Shown here in pieces: positions 1 to 11,276 of a stretch of 64,000 nucleotides of DNA. How positions within the stretch are numbered: the stretch's first letter is position 1; each line of letters opens with the position of its first letter. The position numbers and the translations under genes are program-made. The notes below the pieces were generated by a model. It saw only the letters and a program-made list of their open reading frames with translations. It was not told the origin of the DNA and ran no database searches. Source of the DNA: Epiperipatus broadwayi (taxonomy: Eukaryota; Onychophora; Udeonychophora; Euonychophora; Peripatidae); contig JAQFVV010012405.1 in assembly GCA_028023455.1 (NCBI GenBank), positions 3,907,149-3,971,148 of the forward strand. Direction: 5' to 3'.

Positions 1-9
1 ATACATCAA

Positions 10-577
10 GAAAAATATGAAACTCTCTTATCTATCTGTAAATCAGTTAGTATAGAGAATATATTATCAAGATATTTTTATTTTCTAAATGTTTTTAACA
101 TTCTTAAGTTTTAATTATTAATTACATTCTACCATTATTTGAACTTCTTATAATCAATGAATAATGTGATGGTCAGACTCATTATTTTTCTTATATAAAA
201 ACAGTTCAATTGTTCGTAAAAAAATTAAAAGTTAACAGAAATTCTATACAAAAAATAATGAGCCTGAATTGATCATTCTTCTTTTTTATGTTTGGATACA
301 TAGTTTAGAGAAAAATATGGAACTTCCTTATCTGTTAATCAGACCATGACTAGTTTAAGTATAGATAATACATTATCAAGATATTCCAAATGCTTTTAAC
401 ATTTTTAAGTTTTAACTTTAAATTACATTTTAGCATTGTTGAACTTCTTATAATCAATAAATAATGTGATGGTCAAACTCATTATTTGCTTTATATAAAA
501 ACAATTCAACTATTGATAAAAAAATTAAAAGTCAACAGAAATTCTATATAAAAAATAATGAGTATGAATAGTTTGTT
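10..577. repeat. Diverged tandem duplication, about 300-bp unit, two copies
   Basis: Copy 1 (about 10-290) and copy 2 (about 310-577) share the same order of landmarks: GAAAAATATG, ATTATCAAGATAT, TTTTAACAT, ACTTCTTATAATCAAT, AATAATGTGATGGTCA and CAGAAATTCTATA, then AAAAAATAATGAG. They differ by scattered substitutions and small indels, so the duplication is old. No coding potential is visible. A short piece after 600 (TTTAGAAAATTTTG) may be the start of a third, lost unit. Confidence 0.8.
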
Positions 578-599
578 CTTTTTTTATATTTAGCAAAAT

Positions 600-2010
600 A
601 GTTTAGAAAATTTTGTTTTATGTTTGTCAAAATAGTTTATATACACTAATGTACTTATTGTTTTTACTACACTATTGTATGTTCAACTTGTTGGATCGAT
701 TTTATGAGGTTGAATATGTACATATTTTAGTGAATTTTTAAAAATGAATTTTAGTTAAAGCTTTTGAACTTTTTAGTGAATCTTCTATGAAAGCACTCAT
801 TCCATTCATATATATATATATTAGCAAATGACCTGATCAATCATCCTCTGATATGATAATTCCAAAATAGTACCATAGTTTTAATATCTATTTCTTAAAC
901 CAGAATTTGATATTTTGTTATTCCAGAAAATGTAGAACTATCATGAAAAGCTCTTAGATTTGAAACACATTTTATTAATTCTGATATTTTCCAGATATCC
1001 AAATTATTCCTTCATTTAACATGTATTTGATCTATGATGTTATCAGTGTACAAACACTAGTTTATATCCACAATAATGCTGAGTATATATCCTTACATTT
1101 AGCAAGTAATTAATTCATAAAACATTATAAATCAATTGATACTACTTTCATCTTTAATGATGCTATGGAAAGTGATCCAATTTCTATCCTGTGTGTAAAT
1201 AAATTCATCAAGCTCACAAAATTATATAAGTATGTGAATAATATAATCTTTATGTACATTTTATGTTGTTTAACATTTAAAACTTATCATTGAAAAGTAG
1301 GTAATATCCGTTTTTAAAGCAAAAAAATATTCTGATGATTTTTTAAACAGTAAGAATTAATTTTCTTTCTTTCAATAAATTATCACTCTTCACAAATCCT
1401 CGATAAATTTGTCCATCATTTTTTCCATTTAATAATCATATACTTTTAAAAACAAACAAATAAATAAATTATGTGAAGAAACTTCGGTTCACTTCTATTG
1501 AAGTCAACACAGAGAGAGTGAGTTTAATCTGCTTAGTTCTATTTATAACCTTTTTTGATTGATGGAAGAGAAACCATAGCAATGCTTCATGTTAATCCTT
1601 TGGTCAATTTCAGCCAGTATCCCATAAATAAAAATCTTATTACATACAACAATGACAAATAATAAAAAATTATAATTACTACATATAACATACAATATTT
1701 TTATTTTAAAATACAAATAGTATACATTCATTTCAACATGAACTAAGCAATTAAAACTACATTTTTTCATATTACAATGGAAATAAACTTTTTACGAATA
1801 TTTTTCAACATAATATTATACTAATAAAATAACAAATATACTTGAGACATAAATGCAGTAGTGAAATACATTTCTTTTTCTCAATATTATATGTTGGCAT
1901 AGCAATTTAGACCACCACATTTCAGGTTAATATATTCAGTATTAAAATCAAACCAATTTTTTTGTTTATTACAACTTACATTATACCACATATTGAAATT
2001 TATTTCAAAT
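600..2010. other. AT-rich DNA without a recognised gene
   Basis: I see only AT-rich sequence with short homopolymer runs and no protein family, RNA gene or repeat that I can name. The longest reading frames here are short and low in complexity and run through A/T-rich sequence, so I do not call them genes. The sequence GAAAGCACTCAT at about 793 also occurs beside the possible hammerhead at 21.98 kb. Confidence 0.5.
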
Positions 2011-2011
2011 T

Positions 2012-2018
2012 TCAATAA

Positions 2019-2057
<39 letters not shown>

Positions 2058-2065
2058 TTGAAATG

Positions 2066-2099
<34 letters not shown>

Positions 2100-2101
2100 C
2101 A
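2012..2101. repeat. Twin adjacent (TA)n hairpins
   Basis: Two inverted repeats, each with a (TA)n core, sit back to back. The first has arms around 2012-2027 (ATTTCAAATTTCAATA) and 2056-2070 (TATTGAAATGAAAT). The second has GAAATATAT at about 2064 and ATATATTTC ending at 2100. The truncated LINE begins exactly at the right edge. The same twin architecture recurs near 33.7, 54.2 and 58.3 kb. Confidence 0.75.
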
Positions 2102-2753
2102 GGTTTATGCCCCAACAAGTTCTCATAGTGATGAAGTAGTAGAAGATTTGTATATGGATGTACAAAAGGCTTTTGATCAGAGTAAACAACATTTTAAAAT
2201 TGTTATGGGAGACTTTAATGCTAGAATTGGTAGACAAATGAAAGATGAAATTGCTGTAGGTAATTTTGGTTATGGTAATAGAAATAAGAGAAAACATAGA
2301 CTTGTGGAGTTTGCAGAAAAAGGAAAACTTTATATTATGAATTCATTTTTTGAGAAAAATGTTAAAAGGAAATGGACATGGAAGCATCCAAATGAATGTA
2401 CAGCAGAATTGGATTATATTTTGACTAACAGGAAATACATATTTCAAGATTGTAATGTTCTTAATAAATTTAACACAGGAAGTGATCATCGATTAGTAAG
2501 GTGTAAATTACATGTTAATGTAAAACTAGAGAGACAAAAATTATTAAGAAAAACAATATTTACAGTTGATATTCCTAATCTTCAGAAACATTCTAATGAA
2601 TTTAAATTAGAACTTACAAATAGATTTCAAGTGTTAGGAGATTTTGAACATGATTCAGATTTGAATGAAATTAATATGAAAATAACTGATTTTTTCAGAC
2701 GCTCATTGCTAAGATTTACAGCCTTGTTAAAACTATTACTGATACACTTTTAA
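2100..2753 (+). pseudogene. RTE LINE endonuclease domain (partial)
   Basis: In life this domain nicks chromosomal DNA to prime reverse transcription. Visible EN motifs in order are VYAPTS at the 5' edge, GDFNARIGR (catalytic Asp/Asn; residues 22-30 counted from the Met at 2148), KWTWKHPN, ELDYILTN and SDHRLVR with the last catalytic His. The N-terminal part carrying the first metal-binding residues is absent because the element is 5'-truncated. The first Met at 2148 is not a real start, since in-frame LINE sequence continues upstream to 2100. After about residue 185 the protein loses similarity (FFRRSLLRF and so on), which marks the frameshift into the RT frame. Confidence 0.9.
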
Positions 2754-3934
2754 AAACTGCAACAAAGATAGCTGGTAGAAAAAAGCAGCAATTGACTAAT
2801 AAAATTTCTACTGAGACTAGAGAATGTATGAAGAAAAGAAGGAATATGAAGATATACAAAAATGATGTATTAAAAAGAATTGAATATCTCGAATTTTGTA
2901 AAATGGTATGGGAAAGAGTTGAAAATGATATAAGAAAGTATAACTGTGAAATAGCAAGGAAAGCTGTAGAAGAAAATAAAAGTCTCAAGAATGTTAAACA
3001 ACATTTTGGTATTGGTAGGAAATTTATATCTGCAATAAGAAAAAAAGATGGAATTATTACTAAAAAGAGAGATGACATCATGAAGTTGGTAGAAGATTTT
3101 TATCAAGAATTATATAGTAATAAAGAACAAGTACCTCCTATATCTATTACATCTTCCAAATTGCCCAGAATTTTAAATGAAGAAGTGAGACATGCAATTA
3201 AATGTATGAAGAAAGGAAAGGCTCCAGGAAATTATGGAATTATAATTGATATATTAAAAGAAGTAGGTGAAGAAATAGAAACAATTTTAGCAAAGTTATA
3301 TACCAAATGTCTAAATGATAAAGATGTACCGGAAGATTGGAAGAATGCAGTAATAATATTAATATTTAAAAAAGGTGATAAAGAAGATATTAGAAATTAC
3401 AGACCTATCAGCCTTTTATCAGTTTTATATAAAATTTTTACCAAGATAATTACAACTCGTCTACAGAGAACTTTGGATTTCCACCAACCAAGAGAACAAG
3501 CTGGATTTAAAAGTGGTTTTAGTACAATAGATCATATCCAGGTATTGAGAGAAGTCATAGAAAGGACAAATGAATATGAGTTGTCATTATGTTTTGGATT
3601 TATAGATTATGAAAAGGCATTCGATTCTATACACATTTCTTCAGTGATTAAAGCATTGGATCATCAAGGTATAGATCCAGGATATTGTCATATTTTAAAG
3701 AATATTTATAAAAATGCAACAGCAACAATTAGATTACATAATGATACTGGAAAAATCAACATTGAAAAAGGTGTAAGACAAGGTGACTCCATATCTCCAA
3801 AACTTTTTACAGCAGTGCTGCAAGAAGTATTTTGTGGATTAAAATGGGAAACTAAAGGAATGAAAATAAATGGAGAGTATTTAAGTCATTTAGATTTTGC
3901 AGATGATGTAGTTGTTTTTGCAAATAATGCTTAA
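2711..3934 (+). pseudogene. RTE LINE reverse transcriptase, N-terminal and catalytic part
   Basis: This is the reverse transcriptase that would copy the LINE RNA at the nicked target. Motifs in order are GKAPGNYGI, PEDWKNAVIILIFKKGD, NYRPISLLSVLYKIF, EQAGFKSGFSTIDH, the motif-A region FIDYEKAFDSI, the motif-B region GVRQGDSISPKLFTAVLQE and the motif-C region DFADDVVVFA with the catalytic DD. The wording GDSISPKLFTA plus GEYLSHLDFADD is characteristic of RTE/BovB elements. The frame can be followed back to about 2711, before the first Met at 2792. It ends at a TAA (3932-3934) a few residues after the DD motif, although homologous sequence continues in the same frame, so this is a single inactivating stop. 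Confidence 0.93.
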
Positions 3935-4657
3935 GAGCTGCAGGAAATGTTGCAGGAGTTAGCAGATGAAAGTAGAAAAGTAGGACTAAAGATAAATGTT
4001 AAAAAGACTAAAGTAATGTTTAACCGATTTGCTCAAAATATGAAAATAAAGATTGATTATGAAGAATTAGAAAAAGTTAACAGTTACAAATACCTTGGTC
4101 AGATTATTAATACAGATGGAAACATAATGGAGAAAATTAATCACACAATTAAACTTGGTTGGAGTGATTTTGGTAGAAATAACTTGATACTAAAAGGAAA
4201 TATGCCTATGTGTTTGAAAAGAATGGTTTTTAACAAATATGTTTTACCAGTTCTTACTTATGGATCTGAGACTTGGACACTTAATAGAAGAGCAATACAG
4301 AGACTTCAGACCACTCAAAGGAGTATGGAGAGATGTATGTTGGGAGTAACAAGAAGAGATCGAAAATGCAATGTATGGTTAAGACAACAAACAGGTGTTA
4401 CTGACCTTATTGAAAAAATTAAAAGATTGAAATGGAGTCGGGCTGGACATATTGCTAGAAGAAATGATAATAGGACAATTGAAATTTTAAACTGGATTCC
4501 AAAAGATTGTAAAAGACCCAGAAAGAGACCACATGTGAGATGGATGAATGAAATAAGAAAATGTGCAGGGGTGTTGTGGAAAAGAGAAGCTAAAGATCGG
4601 AGAAGATGGATTAAACTTGGAGAGACCTTCATCCTGCAGTGGATTGATAATGGTTGA
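3935..4657 (+). pseudogene. RTE LINE RT thumb and C-terminal region
   Basis: This continues the RT reading frame directly after the premature stop (same phase). It contains KVGLKINVKKTKVMFN (the RT lysine-rich motif), YKYLGQII, a VLPVLTYGSETWTL block and a basic C-terminus with RWSRAGHIARR-like, RPRKRPHVRWMNEI and GETFILQWID motifs. These are typical RTE-family C-terminal landmarks. A TGA at 4655-4657 is followed at once by the GAT-rich tail, so this end is complete. The antisense frame 4315-4632 is a shadow. Confidence 0.92.
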
Positions 4658-4679
4658 TGATGATGATGATGATATATAT

Positions 4680-6037
4680 ATATCTGAGAAAATATTTTAC
4701 ATTTGTTCTTGTATATATTTGCCTGTTGTTAATATTGGCATTGTAATAATCTGTTGGCTGGAGTTTACTCAACATCATTGAGTTATAGAGATCATTCAAG
4801 AATGTTACAGATATTTCTGGGTGTCTTTGCAATATCTGTGAATAATATGTACTACCCAGATAAGAATAAGACTCCTTATAAGGATTTGAATGAGAAAATT
4901 TGTTGAAGTAATGAGGGAAAAAGAATGCTATAGATCAAAAGTAATTAAATAATTTATTAATAATAGTTGAAAATTATATTTATGTGTTTGCATTGTAGGT
5001 GTTTATATCTACATAGATAATCATATACAGCGGAGCTGCTATATCTGCTATATTTTCTTCAAAAACTCTCTGGGGATTGTGTAATATTGGCAGATAGTAC
5101 TTCTCATTTTGTTTATATTGTTTGTTTACTATACTGCCCAAATGTGTAGGGTATATATTATATTTATGTATGTTTGTATATATACACAGCAACACGTAAT
5201 ACAAAATGATTTACAATTTACAGTATATAAGCAAATTAATATTATAAACAGAATTTTTAAAAGTTACTAATGTATATTTACACTAGAGCTTGTGCATATG
5301 TTTACTTGGACAGATTCCTTTAAAAAAATAAAAAGGAAAATATATTAAGTTATAAAACATATTTGTTTTCTCTTTTCATTATTTCACAAATAGACAATTC
5401 ATTTTTCTTAAACAAACAGCTGACTTTAGGGTATTATTTTATTTCATTTGTAATTAATTCAAATTATTTTATCAGTTATAAAAAACATCTCAGAAATCCT
5501 TCTTGTACAATTGCTACTCTCATTATCTTTACACTTTGAAGCCATTTCAAATGAAGTTTTAAATTTTAAAAAGCAAAAGTGAAAAAATAAAACATATATG
5601 TTGCTTTTAATTAGATTGTGAAAAAATGTCGTGATTCAGAAAAAAATTAAACTTGGCAGCGCTAGACTTACACAGAGCATTGTAAGACAAAAAAACAGCT
5701 GCCATATCTAGCAATAAAAATAAAAAATATATTTTTCTAATTAATTTATAAATTTTCATATTTTTGTTTTGTTTACTCTTAGGGGCGGGGATAATGCATA
5801 ACTATTAGTAGAAAATTGGGTCTACTGATGTGACAACTTCAATCTATATTTTAAAATCATGTGTTCAAATTTAAATTTGTGTTGAAAATTTTTGTCTCTA
5901 TGCTAGAAACGGTAACATTGGTAAGTTTAACTCAGTAAAACTTGATCAAACTAATATCACAAATTTTAATTAAATTAGAAAGTAAAATTATTATTGTTGA
6001 AAACAAATAATGTCTTACAGACCTATTGAAATGTTTA
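4680..6037. other. AT-rich DNA without a recognised gene
   Basis: No protein family, RNA gene or repeat boundary is recognisable. Short open frames at 4563-4832 and 4980-5204 are chance frames in AT-rich sequence or overlap the LINE tail. GGGGCGGGG at about 5783 is an isolated G-rich spot. Confidence 0.5.
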
Positions 6038-6178
6038 AACTTTGGCACTATTTTTTTTTTTTTTTAAGTGTCATAGCATCGGCCGGGACGCGAACCCGCA
6101 ACCCGGGCAGCTGCCTGCAAGTGCGAGGCAGTCGCGCTGACCTCTCGACCACCAATGCAAGACAACTTTGGCACTATT
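6038..6178 (-). mobile_element. tRNA-derived SINE with 15-bp target-site duplication
   Basis: The minus-strand body (about 6051-6163) begins GCATTGGTGGTCGAGAGG and ends with a poly(A) tail (poly(T) at 6051-6065 on the plus strand). A pol III A box (TGGTCGAGAGG) and a B box (GGTTCGCGTCC) are present, and the ends GCATTGG and CCGATGC can pair as a tRNA acceptor stem. The flanking duplication AACTTTGGCACTATT (6038-6052 and 6164-6178) proves retroposition, so this is a mobile copy and not a resident tRNA gene. There is almost no body beyond the tRNA-like part. Confidence 0.9.
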
Positions 6179-6896
6179 AACTTTAAAAAACGAATGAAGT
6201 TTTTAAAATATACCTTAGCAAATCTTAAATCAAAAATAACAACAAAACGTCTAATATTTTAATGAATCTTAATTATCTTCTTAAAGTGTGGATTTTCTCT
6301 TAAAGTAAATACATCAGGCAGAGTTTAAAGTTATTATTTCTGAACCCTAAATTATTTAGTTACAACTAATATTTTTAATTTTTTTAACTAAATAAGAGTT
6401 TAGCAAAAATTAAATTGTTTGCAATAATGTGTATATATATGAGATACTAGTTCTGGATTGCACCATTCTGTCATTGGATGTGCTAGATGAGAAAAGTCAC
6501 AAATACAATAGAATCAGTTTCATAATTATATTTAAAAATATTGAAAGATTTTAATTACATTAGTGATAATAAGCAATAGAAAGTTTCACAAGAAATGAGC
6601 AGATGAATAATTGCTAGTTCAGCCTTCAACAAAAAAGCATATATATGTATTTTAGATTTGTCAGTAAATAATTTTACTTATGTTTATTATAAGCATTATA
6701 ATGATAGAGTTATGGTAATTACACCTACCATCATCACGGTAATAGAAGTCATTAAAGAATATTACAAAAATGTTGAAATAAGATGTTTGAGGGTCTCTGC
6801 AACATGTCTGAATGATGTCTGTTATCATGGCTATCACATCCAGCTGAAACTAGTTGTTTAGTGCTAATATTAATGACAATCAAAAATATATATAGA
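6179..6896. other. AT-rich DNA without a recognised gene
   Basis: Nothing recognisable was found. The open frame at 6658-6861 has no family features that I can see. Confidence 0.45.
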
Positions 6897-7106
6897 TATT
6901 ATATAATGAGTGTGCCAGTTGTTCTTAACAAGCTTTTCTACTTAATACTTAAACTTAGATCAAGTCCTGAATTTGACCTGGTATTTTAAATCTGATGCTT
7001 GAACATCCTAGCACCTCACTGATGAAAGCCAGAACTAGAAACTGGTATGGGGATAGGGATGTTCTGAAAAGCTTGTTAAGAGCTATTGGCACGCTCATTA
7101 TATAAC
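6897..7106. mobile_element. Short TIR element (MITE-like), about 210 bp
   Basis: Terminal inverted repeats of about 40 bp are visible: left 6897-6937 (ATAATGAGTGTGCCAGTTG then AACAAGCTTTT) and right 7067-7106 (AAAAGCTTGTTAAGAG then GGCACGCTCATTAT). The interior at about 7016-7060 contains CTCACTGATGAAAGCC and AGAAACTGG, a piece of the dispersed A/B family described at 39.4 kb. The element is non-coding and its superfamily is not clear. Confidence 0.75.
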
Positions 7107-9136
7107 ATTTATAATACAAGCTTATTACATTAAGTCACGTGATATATAAATTTATTTCCTTGCAAATATATATAGATGAATTCATAATATAAGTATACAC
7201 ATTTTACTCAAGAAAATCGTCGCTTTAATATATTTAATAAATTAATTTTAAATGATTTTAAAATATAGAGCAATATGCAGAAATATATATATTTGTAAAC
7301 CTCCAAAGAACCGTTGTAACAGTCATAATAAAAAATAAGATTATCACTATTAATTTTATTCAGGAATGATTCTTTATAATACTTATTTTACTATTCTCTG
7401 TAAACACGAAAATGTAAAGCAATATGTAAATGTACGAGTTGATATAGCGTAGGAAAATATTTTTATATAATTTAGAGAAATATATTTTGATCATTTAGGT
7501 GATGAAACAAATGACTGGAGGAAAAAAAGATAAAAGTCAAGATATCCCCCCCCCCCCTTTTTTTTTTCTTATTAGTTGATTTTATCTCGTGACTGGAAGG
7601 TCTCTGCAGGTTACTAGGAAAAGATTAAAGGTGACTGAGCAAACGGCTGGCAATCTTTTTTTTTTTTTTTTAATAACGCTAGATAAATTTTTATCACCAC
7701 TAGGTTGAATACTCTTTGCGTAAAAATAAATTTTCATTATACACAACATTTATTTATATAAGTGTTTAATATATATCTATTATATAATGCCCTTCTCAAA
7801 AACATTAGACATTTCTTTTCAAAATAATTATTTTAAAACAAAAACAAAAAACGACAACAATACATTTGTATCTCAAGTAGTAAGACTCGTGGTATACGTA
7901 TTTAGAATGTCTATGCATTTATACTATTAAGTTCCGAATTGTTTTAATTGAAACTTTAGTATTAAATGGGTATTAGGATAGTGCCTCTTAGGAATACTTC
8001 CAAAATTATAATTTTAATTAGGCTAAGAACAAAATATTAGTTCAGACTGATACTATATTTTGGAATAGATTAATTTTACTTCTACACTATAGTTTGATAT
8101 TATTCATAACTAGATACAGAACATTATTTTGCACAATTTTGTCTAACTCTGTTAATGTTACTGTCAATAGTTTATTACGTTGGGTTAGAGTAGAGCATAT
8201 GAGAGCAAAAAGTCCATAGATTGTCATTCATTGTGACACTTCCAGGTTTGTTAACTGTATCGTATCATCATCTGAGTTACAATATATTTAATTACTAACA
8301 TTATTTTATGGGGAAAGCTTCAAAAATTAGACATTTGTAAAATTTATTAGGTTTTTGATATAAATTTGATGATTGCTTATTCTGGTATTTGATGTAGACA
8401 GCCTAACTATTAGACAGCTGTAAAAAAGATCCGGATTCTAATGACCTTTGGTTTTACTAAGTCATCCAACATGAAAATTCAACAAATTGCACAGTTTGTA
8501 AGTATAAAAAAACAAACATATATTATTAAATTGTCAGTTAAACCATTTTTTGTTGATTATTAAAAGAACATTATCTTTTTTTTCATCAAAAAATTAACTT
8601 AAATCTCACAGCCATTATAAAGCTGTTAATAAAACTTAGTTAAAATCGAGTCAGGATGCTAAAAAAAAGAAAAGAAATAAAAACCTTGAGCATAAACATT
8701 TTGAAATGATTGAAAAGTAAAATAAAAAATTAAAACAGAAATTGGTTCCTCAATATTTTATTAAATAAAATACTGATAAATTTTTCAGTGTTGAAATTAT
8801 TTAGCAGGTGTCAATACACTCAGAAAACAACAAGTAGAAATGGAAACTGGAATTATAAGGTAATGATAGAGAGGAGGTGTCATATTAGACTGAAAATTAC
8901 ATTTTATTTTACTTTTTCAATGAACATCATTAATGTAATGTATTTAGAAAAAATATAAGACTGATAACATTTAGAATAGCAAAAAAGATTAGTAGCTGCA
9001 AAATACTTAAAGAAAAGAGGGGGGAGGGATTACATATTATTTTAAGCAATTCAATTTATAGTGCACTCTTTAATATAATACATTTTTAATTAGAAGGCAT
9101 GTTGTTTCAATAATTTTACGAGATCTGTCTTAAAAA
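7107..9136. other. AT-rich DNA with a poly-C/poly-T tract
   Basis: There is no recognisable gene. At about 7546-7568 a run of C is directly followed by a run of T, a pure polypyrimidine tract. Another poly-T run lies near 7656. The rest is unremarkable. Confidence 0.5.
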
Positions 9137-9236
9137 GCATTGGTGGTCGAGAGATCAGCGACAGCTGCTTTACAAGCAATTACCCCAGGGTTAGCGGGTT
9201 CACTTCCCGGCTGATGCTATGACACATAAAAAAAAA
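9137..9236 (+). mobile_element. tRNA-derived SINE, diverged copy
   Basis: This is a plus-strand copy of the same SINE. It starts GCATTGGTGGTCGAGAGATC (A box), has a decayed B box GCGGGTTCACTTCCCGG, then CTGATGCTATGACACAT and a short poly(A). It is more diverged than the copies at 6.05 and 46.5 kb. A target-site duplication is not obvious. Confidence 0.82.
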
Positions 9237-10440
9237 GTTAATTTGCTGACCTTACAAAAAAACTATAAAAGTTTGATTTAGGTGTGCAACTTTTCTAATG
9301 CCCAATTTTTTTGGTTTATTTTTTATTATAATTGTATGTAGAACGTATTAAGCAAAGTGTCGAAGTACTTCAAAAAGTTGCAAAAATCGAAAAACAGCAT
9401 TGCAAGATATTAAATAAATATTTAACATTCCTTTATGCATTTATGCACCTAATGCAATGCATTATCTTTATTAAATTGTCCAATTCGATTGACAATTTTT
9501 ATTGTTCACCAATCTTCTTCATGACTTTTATCTTACTTTACTTAAATTTTCTATATGGAGCAGGATAAAAGTTCTGAAGATGACAATGAACAGTCAAAAC
9601 TGTCAGCTGGATTGAAAAAGTTAATAAAAGATATTGTGTTATATTTGGAGATAAGATGTTTATACATTATTACTATTTACATTAAAATTGATATAACCAA
9701 TGCAAATAAAGATAGTTGAAGAAAAGAAGGGTATTGAATAAACAAAACAAAGAACAAGGTAGTGGTATATCTTATTAATGAGATTATTTTTTAAAGAAAC
9801 AACTTTTTTTCTTGCCATTTTCTGTAAATGAAAACAGAATTTCACATTGTCAAACTTTTAGGCCATTATAAAAAAAATTATAAACACGCAAAACGTACTT
9901 TACAAAAAAATGTGGTACATGGCCCCATGACTTTACACAACTATGTCATTTAGGAGATTGATGCAAAAGGATTCCTGCAAGATGTAGGTAGTAGCAGAAA
10001 TATATATTACAACAGGTGTGCAAACCTGAGAACGATTCTGGCTAATTTTGATTTCTCCTCATATATTAAAATGGTATCTAAGATTATTCAAATTAACCAA
10101 AATGTTTATGATCTATATTGTTGATTATTTTTGAACAGTAGATGTTTATAATTATCATTCATGTGAAATAAACTAATGAGATTCTGACAATAGATTTATT
10201 TTATTAATCTATCAATCACTTTTTCAATTAAAATAAATGAAAACTATACTTATGGAAAGGTCCAAAAAAATAACCAGAATTGTTCTCTGATAGCCACAGA
10301 TGTTGTATTATATGCTTGCTGAGACTCTTCTACATGAATCTGACAAATAAAATCATTGTGAGAACTCATGGTCACACATACCACATTTTTTTGTAAAGTG
10401 CATTTTGCATATTTGTAGATTGTAGTTATGGTTTAAAAGT
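9237..10440. other. AT-rich DNA without a recognised gene
   Basis: Open frames at 9332-9568 and 9660-9845 show no domain or motif that I recognise. I see nothing else. Confidence 0.45.
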
Positions 10441-10442
10441 TG

Positions 10443-11030
10443 GAACAATGTGAAATTCTGTTTCTTTAAAGGAAAATGGCAGAGAAAATAATTGTAATTC
10501 TTGAAACAGCTTATAAGAAAGTTGATCTGGAAAAACACAAGTTTATGAGTGGTCTAATAGAAGTGTCAAATTCACCATATTCTAAAAACGTGTGGTGAGT
10601 AAAGTCCAATGTCAAGACAATACAATTTTTGGGGATACAAACAATATTGTCCACTAAGAACATATTCATAATGAGTGGCATTTAAAATCTAGACATTCTG
10701 AAACTTTTGTGTGATGCAGTAAAACAGAAACATCACATTTTGTAACAAAGTGAAGAATGCATGTTTTATCACAACGGTCCACAAAATCCTTAAGTGTGAA
10801 ACAATTTTTAATTAAATTCAGCACGACCCAGCTTATCCTTCAGCCACATTTCTTTAATAGCACTCTGTCAGATTTCTTTTTATTATCCCAAATGAAAAAA
10901 ATGTCTCAATATTTTTTTTGCAAATTTAGAAGTGGTGAAGAAAAAACAATGGAGGTATTAAAAGGCATTACTTTGCAAGTGTTTACAGACCACTTTGAAA
11001 GCGAAACTAGTGAATTGCATATACAATTTT
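10443..11030 (+). pseudogene. mariner-family transposase pseudogene
   Basis: This was a cut-and-paste DNA transposase of the mariner family. Reading across frames, the pieces appear in the right order. The N-terminal helix-turn-helix remnant carries EQCEIL, then LETAY, and in a shifted frame KTQVYEWSNR. A middle stretch has LKLLCDAVKQK and FYHNGPQNP (degraded from the HDNAPAH-type motif). Then comes SVKQFLIKF, and near 10830-10900 NSTLSDFFLLSQMKK, which stands for the mariner PYSPDLxPxDFFLFP region. Several frameshifts, stops and deletions separate these, and catalytic acidic residues cannot all be placed. The 125-codon frame at 10757-11134 is just the best-preserved part, not a gene. No terminal repeats were located. 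Confidence 0.85.
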
Positions 11031-11139
11031 TTATTACAAAATTTCAGTTATTTTTTAGTCTCCCATCATATATGTATGTTAAATATTTTTATTATAATAT
11101 AAACAAAGGAAGGAGTAATGTTATTTTCATGTAATAATT

Positions 11140-11276
11140 AGAAAAATGTATTTTTTTTCCATATGTCATAGCATTGACCGGGAAGCGAACCCACAATCGT
11201 CTGCAACCAACTACTTGCTTGCAAGGTGGCTGCGATGATCTCTCAGCTAACAATGCTTGACAAAGAAAAATGTATT
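11140..11276 (-). mobile_element. tRNA-derived SINE, diverged copy with 13-bp TSD
   Basis: The minus-strand SINE (11153-11263) has poly(T) at its left. The reverse complement shows the TTCGCTTCCC B-box remnant and GAGAGATCATCGCAGCC at the 5' part. The duplication AGAAAAATGTATT at 11140-11152 and 11264-11276 frames it exactly. Confidence 0.85.

Larger units (their letters stand above)
2099..4678 (+). mobile_element. RTE/BovB-like non-LTR retrotransposon, 5'-truncated copy
   Basis: This is the fullest LINE copy in the window. It encodes an apurinic-type endonuclease followed by a reverse transcriptase in one original ORF, with almost no 3' UTR and a terminal (GATGAT)n tail at about 4655-4675. 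That compact 3' end and the RT motifs are typical of the RTE clade, including BovB. It starts abruptly at the Q-V-Y-A-P-T motif of the endonuclease, so the first part of that domain is missing. It has one frameshift (about 2690-2711) and one in-frame stop (3932-3934), so it cannot make the full protein. No target-site duplication was found. Six further fragments of the same family lie at 15.9, 18.2, 19.8, 34.3, 38.8 and 51.6 kb. Confidence 0.93.

Noticed and set aside
6051-6163. A functional tRNA gene
   Set aside because: Acceptor ends pair and the A and B boxes are good, but poly(A), 15-bp target-site duplications and several copies show a SINE. The anticodon region also does not give a clean 7-base loop.
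10757-11134. 125-codon open frame as an independent gene
   Set aside because: It is the better-preserved C-terminal part of the mariner pseudogene, and it runs past the homologous region into AT-rich sequence.
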